In this document: piece by piece, positions 48,701-62,050 of the stretch | How the letters are laid out: each line of letters opens with the position of its first letter | Numbering within the stretch: the stretch's first letter is position 1 | Source of the DNA: Archegozetes longisetosus | Lineage: Eukaryota > Arthropoda > Arachnida > Sarcoptiformes > Trhypochthoniidae | DNA: 64,000 nt | Direction: 5' to 3' | Assembly: GCA_018873245.2 (NCBI GenBank) | Contig: JAEMBT020000004.1 | Coordinates: 5,628,573 to 5,692,572 of the forward strand | Notes under the pieces: model-generated | Seen by the model: the letters and a program-made list of their open reading frames with translations, nothing else | Told to the model about the DNA's origin: nothing | The model's database searches: none | Position numbers and translations under genes: made by a program

Positions 48701-51700
48701 AAATGACGAATGGATGAGGTGAACATATGACAAAAACGCATCAAATAGGAAAAACTTTCTTGTTAGTAGACCTGCATTACTCGGCTTAAACTTTCAAACA
48801 TTCAAAATCTACTCCGACAGCAATCAAACTTATTATCTTGACATATGGCTTAGTTTTGATCCCTGGGATTCTCCCGAGCATTTTCTATTTTTACAGTAAT
48901 TAATTTTCAATTTTCAAAATCATACTCAACTTATACTTATATGAAGATTAATCTGACGCCCAATCTTCTCAGCATACGCTATAATAAGTGTTTTATGACT
49001 TGTTAATTAAGTCAGAATAAAATCGGACAATTTAAATCAAATTAATTGCAATTAATGAATTGATGTGTATTCAAATATACTGATAATAGATTTGAGTTAC
49101 AATTGTAAATGAGTAAATATTTGAGAGAAGATGATAAATAAGAATGATTTGATAATAAGTTGTTTTGTATTGAGCAATTTTGGAGTTGTTTAACAGCAAC
49201 TGAGAAATGCTATAAAGCAAAACAGAAGAGAATAGAGTAGAAATAAAGCGATAAACTATTGTAACTGTTTGCTTCTTGTAAGATGTTGCTCAATGCCGAT
49301 AGAATTTGCTTGAATACCATGTAGCTAAACGAGAGTAAACCTTTCACTTCATCTTTTTTGTTACTAGAAAATTCCAATCCAAATCTTTGCTCTTTTCTTA
49401 ACTATTCTTACTATCTTTACTATCTTTTACTATCCTTACTATGGTTACTCTCCCTACCATCCTTACTATCCTCACTATTCTTACTATCTTTTACTATCTT
49501 TTACTATCTTTTACTATACTTTACTATACTTTACTATCCTTTACTATTCCTTCTTAACATTATGTTCTCCATTAACAAATACGCATCGTTCATAAGGTTA
49601 CGCAACAAAATCAACTTCACTATAAACAATAGATTAAGTAATCCTCTTAAATCAACAAAACTTTATCATGAGAAAACTGTGACTTTTGTTATGCCCAAAG
49701 TAGTGAATTAAAGTGTTTGCACTTGTGTTGTGATCTGTCGTGCCGTCAGCTTATAGTAGAAGCAATTCATATATTATCAAAGTTAGACGTTTGGAGAGCT
49801 TTGAATATATATTTTACAATTACAGTATCCAAGAGAATGAAAAGAAAAATCAATACTATTCATATATAAGGTATCTATATATCAACTGATTTGTAGTGTT
49901 ACAGCAAAAAGGAAACCAATTCAAACCTTCTCAGTAGCGGCTCTACTATCACCAAGTTTACGCTTCTGAGTAGACAAATATTTTCCTTAAAATACATCTC
50001 ATATACCCTCGCAATAACTTAAACGTTTATGAAATTCATCAATTCTTTATAATCTTAAGGGTTTGTATGACAATTTTTTCATACTTACACATCATTGTAT
50101 GAGTAGAACTGCCTAACGTGACGTTGTTTTGACAAAAAAGACAAAATTGCGTTCCTTGTATTAATTATTTTGAAAATCAATTCAAATTTACCTTTGAAAT
50201 GATTGCTCATAATTCTAGCTGTAATTAATGATTTCCATGTAGATTGTGATTACTGAGTAGACTGAGAGTGAATGTTTAGTTGGGAGTAGAACAAGTTACA
50301 TATTTTCAATGCTCAAAGGTAAAGATATGTGGATACGGTGTTCTTGCTCTGTTTTTTGTTGCTTGGTTTTTCTATGCCATTGGGTGACCTGGGAATTAGG
50401 AGATGCACTTTGCTATTAAACTGACTCGATCTAAGAGAAAAGCTAATGCTGTTTGCGCTGAGAAATCTGCAAAACGTAGATGAAGAGCATGGAAGCGATA
50501 TATTAAGTTATATTGTGCTATCAGTTTATCAGCATAACTTGTTCTGAGTAAATATTCGCTTGTCTCGTTGGCCAACTAAATAAAAACCACTCGACTCATT
50601 ATGAGTGGGCTCACTAAGTAAACTAATACTACCCAACAGTTATTCTCTTTCCAAAACTTATCTTAAACATCATAAAATACCATGAAACAATGGTCCAATT
50701 TGGTTTCATTAGTTTTTATTGTCTCCCAGTGTATAACAATTTTGCTGTTGTAGGATTGATAAAATCAGTGACTAAAAAAGATACCTTTCATCATCATTTA
50801 TCTTAACTTAATCTCTAGTTTACAACTCCATTTCTACGCACATAACTCTTTATTTCAAAATATCTGCTTAAATAAAACAAATTATTTATTTTAAACTTTA
50901 GAACTTTCTAACACACGAAACTGTGCAAACATTTTAAATTAATCAAATTCTGTTGTAGGCACTAGAAGTTAAAAGTTTGTTGAAAATAACTTTAGACAAT
51001 GCATTTTATTTAGGTTGAAGCTTGAATTTTTCATTGTTTCCTATAAGCAACATATTAATAATTACTATGAAGTGATACAAAGCTTGTCAAGATTTCTCTA
51101 GAAGCTGATCTTATACTTATTCTCATTTTTAAGCTTGTTAACTTTAACTATATGCCTTGAAAATCCTTATCCTCGAATTTGTTTCGTTATATTCTATTTC
51201 ATCAAAATATTCTCAATTTTCACAGAATTTTCAAAGAAAGAATAAGGTGATTAGCGAAAAATTTTATTATTAAGTCTACAAGTATGCATTAGATTGCATG
51301 TTAAATAACGAAACTGAATAAAATGAGACTCGAACAAAATTGAAACTTAGTTGCCGGAAATGGTTGAGTGTTTGAAAGTTTAATCCAACAATTTGAATAT
51401 ATTTTGAAAGTGCAACTTTATCGCTTTTCTCTCATGCTCACATGGCTCGAATCTTACCTGTATTATACTATCTTATTGAATATGTTTTGTAAGAATATTT
51501 GATAACAGATGTTAACCATGTTCTATTATTACAAATTCAAATATTCAAAATTTCCTATTGTTTCTATTCATACTGAAGGATAGAAAAATGTCGATTGAGA
51601 GCTTGCCGTTGTTTCTGCTTTTTCAGCATAAATATCTTGCCTGCAAGTATGAAAAGACAGTATGGAATGGACTGAAATAAAATTATAATATTATTCATCG

Positions 51701-54700
51701 ATGCACTTATACTTTGACTTGAATATGAGCACATCTCCAATTCTGTATACAGATAGAAGCATCAAAATAAATTTCAAGAATAACTTAAAAGTCATCTCAA
51801 TGAAGAATAAATTCAATTTTTGCGGCCTATCAATTTATTTTCTCAAACATTACTTAAAACTGTCGGTTTCAATTATATCCAATATAATATCAAACAAAAT
51901 TCAATTTGTGAATTAGTTAGCTTTTCGTTGAATCTCATATCTAACAATTTTAGGTTTTAAAGTCAATTCATTTGTAGAAGCGAAGATACCCACAGATTCT
52001 TCATTAATATTATACTACTATTCACTTTACATCAATATATAATTAATTTAATTATAGTCAAAATAAAAAGCTTTTTAAGGTGTCAATTTTTGAATTGAAG
52101 AACTTGTAGTCTAATAGGATTTTTACTGAAAAACAGTGTTTCACTTCCGACTTATCCGTTAAAAGGTAGAGCAGAGTCAATTTGGATTTTTAGACTGAAA
52201 ACAAATAAATATATTTTGTAAATATAGAGCTATTTTTATTTCTTAATTATAATCTTACTTTTTGTTCAAATAAGGATTTTAAATATAGTTAAGAAAGCTA
52301 AAGGGATTTTAAAAAACTAAATCATCATGCTATAAAGGAAATAACTTGAAACTTTCCTTTAGCAAACATAAGAACATTTGCATGAAATGATTTACATTTA
52401 TTAGTTGAACAGTCAGTAAAAAGTAGTTAATCAAACACGACTAATGTATTATTGAGGAGAAAGTTGTTTGAACAAGTTTTAGAGATATACGACCGCATGC
52501 GAAGACAATTCAGAGTATATTTGTCCTATCTTCAATACTCTTCAGTACAATTTTAACCCCAAATGGTTGACGCTTAAGGATTTACTCAACACATTTTCTT
52601 CGTATGCGGCAGATATACTTATCTGTTAAACATTGATAGCAAGCGATTTACTGTACTCTCAGATGGGATCACTTCGAAGTTTCGAAAAATAGAGTTTCAA
52701 AAAGCAAACATTCGAAAAATATAGTTTCGAAACCCTTGTTTCCTAACTTTATCTCAGAAAAAATTCTAATTTTCTGAATGCAAACTTAAATTTAAGGACG
52801 AAATACAATGCGATCTGATTGTGGGCAACTTTGGCTAAGGTAGTTTTCACTACATGCAACTCAATTGTTAATGATCGCTAGATTTACTATTCCAATAATA
52901 CTGAAGTTTTCTTGTTTTAAGCAACCTCATAGTAGGCAAATTCTCGCTTTAGGTAGTACTATTAGTTCGCACTCATAACATTGGCTTTGTCTCATTACAG
53001 GTAATTAGTGTTTTTGGTAGCTATAAAAATATAATTTTGGGTAGATATCATTTCAATTTGAAATAAACAAAAAATATGGCCAAACCAGAAGAAAATCAAT
53101 TTGTTTTTATGTAAAATACCAGATTAATTAGATGATAAAATATTTCTAACAGAGGGATATTAGAGCAATTTAAAGTTGTAATTAATATCAGTTTAACTTT
53201 GAGTAAAACTTAATCAAATTGAATATAGGATCGTGCTGAGTGTAGGCAATACTCTTTACAGACAATTGTTATACTGGTTCTGACAAGAGCGAATTGAATG
53301 TAATGAGATTCCATTATATTTTCGAATATTAAGCAGACTAAAATTAAACATGTAATGTAATAAAAAGCTTAATTTCTGAAACTATTTTTTCACTTTTATC
53401 GGATTCCAGAGAAACCCCAATAGGTTAACAGATTAGCACTTATTAATTTGAGTAGTTTTTAGCTATCGTGTTCCTAATGACACGTGAATAGAGGTTTCAT
53501 AGATAATTTGTCGGTCATTTTACTATGGTTATTTTTATTACATAACGGCTTTTATTATCGATCCATTAGTTTCTTAATAAGATTTGAAAGCAATATCTTT
53601 GTAAGAATGAAACTGGCCTTATCGTATTAATTACAACTTGAAAGAGAGCCTTTCAAACTTGCAATTGTAACTTCTCAGATATCTATAGTGCCGATTTATT
53701 GAAAATCGATTCTTAAAAACTTAACTATCAGTGAGTCAATCAATCGATAAGCTCCAATGAAATAGAAGTTAACAGTTTTAAGAAATGCTTTTTGACAGAC
53801 TATAAACAAAGTTTAGGGCAAAAATATGTAATTAATCGATAAAATGCCTAGTTATTGGAGTATTAAGGAGGAAATTAAGATCGTTTACAATAGTTGATGT
53901 GTAATAGAATTGAGACTAGCAAATTGTCAACTCTATCTAAATTATACAGAATTGAACATTAATCTTAACTTAAACCGAACAGTTGTCTCCTTATTTCAAC
54001 TGATAAGTAATCATTTAGTTCTGAATGACTGATCGAAGTAATAATAATTATCAACGTTTGTCCATATAACATATTCCTTCTCTACTACATTAATGTTATA
54101 CAACAAATTATATATTTTCGCTTTTTAGACTTATTTCCCAAATACAATTAAATATAGGTCTTTGCTCCATAGTTTCATTGCAAATTTGCTTTTTTTGCCA
54201 ATTAGTTTACTGTCTAATTACTTTATTATCACCAATGCCTTTACTTGAGGCAAATCAATTTTTAATTACTACACCTCAATTCCAAACCATAAATTTATAA
54301 TTTATGACTCTTTATTCACTTTGAATTTAGATCATTTATTTGATAATTAAAGTGCAAAATCGAAAGAACAAAAGAAATATATTGATATTTTGGAAAAATT
54401 AATAAATTAGTCACAATAGTATCCATTCTTGTTATTCAAAAGAAAAGTGTGAATGCAGCCAACACATACGTGTTTCCTGAGTTTGTGATTAGTTTTTTGG
54501 ATATATGCTTACATAATAAGTGAATAGAATATTTTGTTAGCGATATCTGAATATCTTACAAATAAACTTTGGCGCAGCGATCAAATATGCCATAAAGAAG
54601 CTCTAAAAAGTCAAGCTAAAGAATAGATTCGCCACTTTCTGCTCGCAAGTTGATATAATGAAAAAAGTTTGCTTTGCTTCCACATGATTCTTATGATTGT

Positions 54701-57700
54701 TGAGCTGTTAGTACAAGAAGTGCTCTGAAGTCTGTTTGAATGGGATCTCTGTCTCTCGCGCAAGCTGTCGCCTGAACTGATGAAAAGGTGCAAAAAGAAG
54801 TAGTACTTTCTCTAACTGAAAAGAGGAAGAGTTGCAGGTTGTTAAAGATTGAAGATGATGATGAGTAAGAGAGGAGCAGCTAGCACTTGATCGACCAATA
54901 ATTACATTCTGGAAGATATTGGGAGATGAAAGGGCATTGGATAGTAAATGGGATGAACTAAATGTTGGCTATAATGTTTGGTTTGCCTCACGTAATACAA
55001 GTCATGATATATTTTATCTCAACTCAATAAAAGCTGGTTGTCATCACAAGTACAGCTTTAGTCTAACAAATAACAAAAGCAAGAAATGTTATTACCATTT
55101 GATAACTCATTTATTCCATTTATGAACTACACTACCAATATTTGTTATATCGATAACTTATTATACAGTAATACCAATTCAAAGTTGTGATTATCTCATC
55201 GCCAAATCACTACTAGTGCCTAACAATATGTTTGCCATTTCAGATTCAAATGATTCATAGAAAATATTTCTAAGCAATCCTACTCTAACCGGTTCAATTC
55301 TTTGATTCCTCTTCTATCTTAAGACATCTTTTGGTTTAAACTTGATTATGAGTTGACCGATTCTCAACTTATGGGCTCACCTTTCAATAAGTTAAATTAG
55401 ATTATATCTCCCATAAGACTTTTGAGAAGTTTGCTTTTAGACCTTCAATTTTTAGTATCATTCATGTCTCAGTGGTTCTGATTAGTAATGAGCAGATATA
55501 GTTGGCATTGAGTTTAAATTTTATATTTATTTACTGAATAAATCATTCTTAAGCCGAAGGCTACAAAGTATAAAAAGTTTGAATATATTGCCGGAAACAA
55601 ATTTCAAAACTAAGTTACATCTTATTTATTGGTTATTATTGGTTTTGAAAACTAAACTTGAACCAATTGAGTGTTTTATAAGTATTTGGATCATTATTAA
55701 AATAGAGGATAGATAATAAAACATTCATTGAAGCAAGTAATCTAAAAATGTTTATTCTATGGTTACGCCTTACAACTTCACTCATCTTCTTCATTCAAAT
55801 CACGATCTTTTACCTTCTCATCCAAATTTTCAGTTTATACTCTAATTTTAATCATAATTTATGCAGGAATAAGTTAATCTTAAGTTGTCGTCTTTTAACT
55901 ATTCAAATCTATGCATAACAATACAGGCCTAAGGCATAACTTGATTAAACAATATATTAAACAAAAACTGATGTAAATAATTCCGAATATAATCAAGACG
56001 TCACTTTTGGACAAGAATATGTTAATTTTTAATCATCTTCGACTCATTTGGTAGTTAATGAGACGATAAAAATAATAAATGATAGTTAAAAGTATGTTTA
56101 ATATGTAGTGTTTAAGTTTAGAATCAATCTAACTGAATATTTGGTGCAATTTTAAGAATCATTAATATATGAATTTGATTTGTTCTCTAATTAAGCTAAA
56201 CTTGAACTCTTATCTCGAATGTAAATTGTATTAGTTTAATTTAAAATCTTAAATCTAGTACAGTACCATAGCCTAGTCTGCCAGCAAATTAAGCGTAATA
56301 TTTATTGGGGCCAAAATTCATTATTCTATCCAAATTATCATCAATTTCTAGCTTAGATAAGTCAATTTTATTGTTTATGGTATTTACAAAATTAATTTAC
56401 TGCTAAATAAACTGAAAGATCAGGTGAACTTCAAGATTATTGTTTTTAAAAGATTTGAGTTTACAAAACTTGGTAAATGTTTAGTGAAGTCCTAAGTGGT
56501 TACAGCGCTAGTCTAGTGTTCAATGATCATTTTATAGAATTCTTCTAAACTAATTTTGTTTTAATAAGCAGATCAATATTTTTGCTTTATATTTGATTTT
56601 CGGTTGAGCAGTTTTGATAACTGAAAATCAGTCTGGAAATTATCAAATCAAATTTTAGAGCTTTGAAAGTTCTGTTCATTTATAATTTTGATAAGCATTT
56701 TATCTCTATGAAAAGGGAAAATTGTGTGATTTCAACTGTTTGTTTTAAGTATCATCTTAAACTAAAGTCTGTTTATAAATATGTTATTGGTGAAAATAGT
56801 TGAAAACTGTTTGATATACTGTATATGAGAATATGTTATTGTTTAAAAGTGAGATCCTTATTTCGATAAACTAAATTTTATTCTGTTTCTAAATTATTCT
56901 TATTCAATGTATATAAACTCTAAAGAAAACACTTGATGTTTATTTTAAATCACTAAAAGCTCCATAGGCAGTCTGAAAACTAAAATAGTGAGAAAATTTG
57001 TTCCTCTCATCCAGAGTTAGATCATAATTAATTTTATAACTCTTTCGGTTTAAAACAGATTAATTAATTCTAATTAGAATGCTTTGAGTTTTTTTCATTC
57101 AGCCACTTATGAAATTATTTTGCTCAGAGCCATCAGGGATTCTAAGCTTGATGTTGATCTTATAGATAGAATTGTTCTATCCTTCTATTTAGTACTTATA
57201 TAATTTATGCAACAATTAGTGAGCTCTCAACCATCAAATGCAAAACTATCATAAAATATAGTTTTATCCTTCAATTCAATCGAACCTTAGCTTTACTTAC
57301 GAGATTTTCGTTGTTATTGTAACCGAAGAAATTGTTCTTCTGTTTTAAGCTGTAAAAGTTGCTGAGTGTTGTATTCAATCATCACCTTTAGTATTATGAA
57401 CATATCTCTACTCTTCTATCAAATAATTTGTTTGTTTATTCATTTTTAACTATAAATTTTGCTTGTCTATTACAGCTTGAAAAATATAAATTTAGATACT
57501 TTTATTGGTAATTGAAGTGAAAAAATAAAAGCTTCATTTTGAGGCAATTTTCACGAATCAATTGTTGAGTGACTGAGATATGAGTGTTCTTTACAACTCT
57601 ATGCCGAAAGCATGTGAATGAGTGACTGAAGCCGTGCCTGGTGAGTTTAGTTCAATGAAAGCATGAATATTTGTTCAATCTGTGAAGATATTCATGCTAT

Positions 57701-60700
57701 GCTGATTGAAATAAAGAACATGTAATTAATTTTATTCCGAACAAAACATTACATTCCTTTTCATTACAACTGTTTCCTTCTTAGCACCAAAATTAATGTC
57801 GAATTCCATACAAGTTCGATACCAAATAAGAAGTCATCATTCAGATACTATTATTCGATGCCTCTTTTGTTCTCCAGCTTAGGGCTTAGCCAGTTTTATG
57901 TCTGAGACAAAATTCGCAAACACCAAATATTGTCCTCATTCTGACTATTTTTACTTGAACAACTTTATTAATCGATATCATTTTGATACAGAATCCATTC
58001 AATTGATAGATTTTTAATTTCTGGTAGGTTCGTTTACATTTATATGTCCAAAGTTTAAACATTTATAGGAATTGAGCACTGAAAACATGTTTTGCTGACT
58101 TTTCAAGTAAAACCTTTAGTTCAGCAGAAGTCTACTCTAGAAGTTGATCCGAAGCAGTACATATTCCTGAGATAATGGAAAAATTAAAAGTGGTCATCGT
58201 TTAGACAGTTGTACATAAATCATAATATTTAATATCTGTTCGTGTTGTGCTGTCAGATTGTTGTCTCGCAAGCCTTAATTCTAGCTCTATATTATCATTA
58301 CTGATTATTGGCTCATTTTTTGTATTCGTTGATCTGACAAAGGAATGAGTGAAACTAAGGATTACCGAAATTACTCCACTATATAAAACTTTATGTCTAT
58401 TCTTCTCTAATATTAAACTTGATTGCTTTAAGAAAATCGTTTACTACTACCCATTTTGTCTCTCGATTTGGAAATGACTGCACGACTGAGTTTTGAGCCC
58501 GAAAAACAAGTGCATAAGACTAGTTTGTAGAATAAGTGAACCAATCAATACTTTCAATTGGTTTTTCTAAAATATTCTATTGCACACTAGCGAGAACATT
58601 TTACAAAAATTCTTCAACAAGTCTCGCCAATATATTTTCCTTTCCCTTTTAACAACTGAGAAAATACTTTTCCAACCAATTTCTACTTTTTATGCCTTTT
58701 TCTTCCTTCTTCACAATTCTGAATATTCTGAATTTCAAACAATTTCAGAATAATAACTACAATTTGGATCATTTTAATCTGATCTATTGTCTATTCAATT
58801 AAGCTAAAAGTCGAATCGATTTTGTAAATAATGACATTTAATCATGTAATCTGGAGAATTTATTTGTTTGGCCAAAATTCATCTTCTATTTAATGATTGA
58901 AATTGAGTTCATTAGTCATCTAGAAAACAATCATTCATAATAAATATAACAATCTTCGGGAATATCACGAATCAATTGGAAGCAATTGAAGGTTTAGTAG
59001 TGTTTTGACAATGAAAGTTCAGTTTGATTGATTGATATTATCATTGATACATAGTTTGATTGATTAAAGAAATGATGTTTGCGTATGCCTCCCACTGCAC
59101 CCTTAGGCTCATCTATTTAACGGTAGGCATCGATCAGCGACTTAGAGTCCTATACAAGACTTAGATTTTTCTACAAGACTTAGACTCTTCTACAAGACTT
59201 AGACTTCTCTACCACTTAGACTCCTATACATCGATTTGTTATGAAACTGCATAACTGCCTAAAACAGATCAGAATTAATGGGCAGAAAAAGAAAACATAA
59301 CTCATTTCTGACAATACAATCAAAAAGAGTATAACGCATTTTTCTCACATTTTGTTTAATTTATTTTCGCAGACCTACCAACATTTGGTCCACGATCCGC
59401 TCTAGTATTGGGTTATCAACAATTTTTTCGAGTGCGACCCAGTGATAAAGAAGTTATTGAAGACGATGAAGTATTACTTCAGTGCCAGGTCGCTAATCAA
59501 GCTGGTCTCGTGCAAGTCAGTGCCAAATCATTATTAATTAAACTATTAATCACACCATTTGATGAACATTACTCTTAGAGAAAATCCTTAGAGTTGTGTA
59601 TCTCTTAGGTTATACTCATATAGACTATTAATTCTATAAAAATTGTTATTTCAATATCATTATTTTCAGAGTTTATTTATTTTGTGAATGTTAAATATTT
59701 GCATCAAGTACATTTACAATTTTGCTAGTTTTCAATCATTTCTGCGATCTTATTGCGATTCCTCTTTCTGCATCACATTTATTCAAATTTATTAGTTATG
59801 AAATTCCGATCAAAATTGAGCCAAATTCAGCTAAAACATACAATTTTGCAAAATTCTTCACTAAACATTTGAAATACGAACAAATGTCGTTATCCTAATA
59901 GTTATTTCGATTTAATTTTGTAATTAGCCGACTGGACATTTATGTCCACTGCCTATACTAGAATTATGTTCCACAGTTTTCATCTAAATATTATGTTAAA
60001 TTTGAATTAACTATAAGATAATTGAAGCATAATTTTATTTTTTATTTTTAGCGCAATGTTTGTTCTGTATTCCAATGCATTTATTCTGTATTTGAATGAA
60101 TTCTGCATTTTTTAAAATAGGACTTATGCCAGAAAAATTAACATTTGAAAAGTTGCAAACATATTCATTTTTATTACAGAATAATTGTGTTTGAAACGCA
60201 ACATGAATGCTAGCGAAAATGATTAGTGACAAACCATGAATACTAAAACTCATAATAAGATCATAAATTGAGGTCTTCATTGAGAAATTACTTAATATAT
60301 TCAAATATAAGACATTAGGTTTATTGTATACTATTCTTTCCGTATTAAACATTATCATGAAAATATTTCTATTGAGAAGGAAAAGAATAGAATCTTTTCA
60401 AACTGATTGTATACTAATTTAGAGTAATATTGATTTATTATTCAAATTACTGTCTAAAACATATCTCGATTTGGCTCAAACAATGCCTTATTCTAGTTGT
60501 TTAGGCAGTTTTCAAATCAAACTCAAAGGAACAATTGAAAATAATTTAATAAATGCTTTAATTTTTTCACTCTGATCTCAATTTGACAAAGTGGAGCAAA
60601 GATGGATTCTTACTGGGTATGTATGAATATTGATTTAATATTGAGATGGTATAACTTTTCCAGTCATATCATTCATGAGATAAACTTGAATTAAGTATAG

Positions 60701-61971
60701 CTCAAACCATTATTTAATCACAGAATCTTATTAGAGGACACCGAAGGCTTAGCGGTTGGATATAAGCACAAAATAAATATGATTAGACTAATAAATTTTT
60801 AATTCTTGACAGATTTAGGAATTAAAAAAATATGAATTTATTTTATTTTGATCCATAAAAATGGGATTAGTTAGCAATAAAACAGTTTGAGGGTAAGGAT
60901 TGCTCAGAGCTTGGTTTGGCAACCATAAAGGCGTTCAATTTAACTCATAACGGACTGAAGTGAACTGAACTAGTATTGGAACTTGTCTTCTTAAAGATAA
61001 AAAATGTAGTCTCTAAATGATGGCAATGCTCTATAAGATTAAAGTATGAACAACACTAACAGCAATATAACTTACTTAACCTCACATACACTCGCTTTTT
61101 ATAGTTAGTATCAAACGTTTTCGGTTTACAAATTACAAATCAATCCTAAGTTTCTTTTTCAATCTATAAGATTTTGATTCAGCCAAATAAATAACAATTC
61201 ATAGCAGTTTATAACAATTCATAACTATTGATTAAAAGGAATAGAGAACAAATTCAATTAGATGTTAGACTATCCAAAAAAGTTTGTATATCTTAAAAAA
61301 TGATTCACATAAACATAGTTTAGGATACGATTGACTATTTTGTGATTCTATTTTTTACGTAAGAATAGCAATAAAAGTGGAATTTTATCATTTTGTGCTG
61401 GCAGTATAGTAACACATTTTCGCTGTGCTATACAACAAAAAAAATAAGAACATCTCATTCATGATAAATGATAGCATGATAGGAGAAAATAAAAAGCAAA
61501 CTATTGATAAAATCATTATTAAGCTCTATTCTATGCCTTTTTTTGTTCAGACTACAATAACTAATTTGATTCTATGTTTAAACTTTTAAACTAAACATCA
61601 CTTCATTCGAATAAGAACAAATCAATCAAAAGGTCTAGCGATTTTTGATTAATTTCAATGAAAAATCAGTATAATTTGTTTTTATGTTACTTTTCGTATA
61701 TTTTTTTTTTATTTATTCCAAAGTAATAAAATATGCTGATAGCAACTACGATGTGCTAACATGCAATTCATGTGATTCTTAGTAATAGTAATACGTTTTA
61801 CTTATCAGTTCAATGTTTTGCTTCGATATCAAAACCGGAATTTAATTTGAAGTAAGCCGAGGAAGTGTGCCTTGTGTTTGTTCTGATCAGATTATAATGG
61901 AAATATAGAAAGATCTGCACGAATTCTGCTATTCTCTTCATACTTAGACACTCTCCTCTGCGCTGTATGTA

Positions 61972-62050
<79 letters not shown>

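Larger units (their letters stand above)
38581..59372 (+). other. Putative first intron of the Ig receptor, 20.8 kb
   Basis: AT-rich, with no nested gene that I can support. It holds the foldback element at 39744-39972, microsatellites at 44884-44899 and 45686-45739, minisatellites near 45.4, 49.4 and 59.2 kb, and a hairpin at 57651-57708. Confidence 0.45.

Noticed and set aside
49358..49711. 117-codon Leu/Tyr/Ser-rich ORF
   Set aside because: Produced by the TTACTATC minisatellite; no start context or domain.
56485..56525. A-box-like sequence AGTGGTTACAGCGCTAGTC
   Set aside because: No anticodon arm, B box or acceptor pairing.
60035..60358. 107-codon minus-strand ORF with a hydrophobic segment
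   Set aside because: AT-rich intronic sequence, no homology recognised, no splice or promoter context.
60740..60770. A-box-like GGCTTAGCGGTTGGATA
   Set aside because: No B box or tRNA fold.
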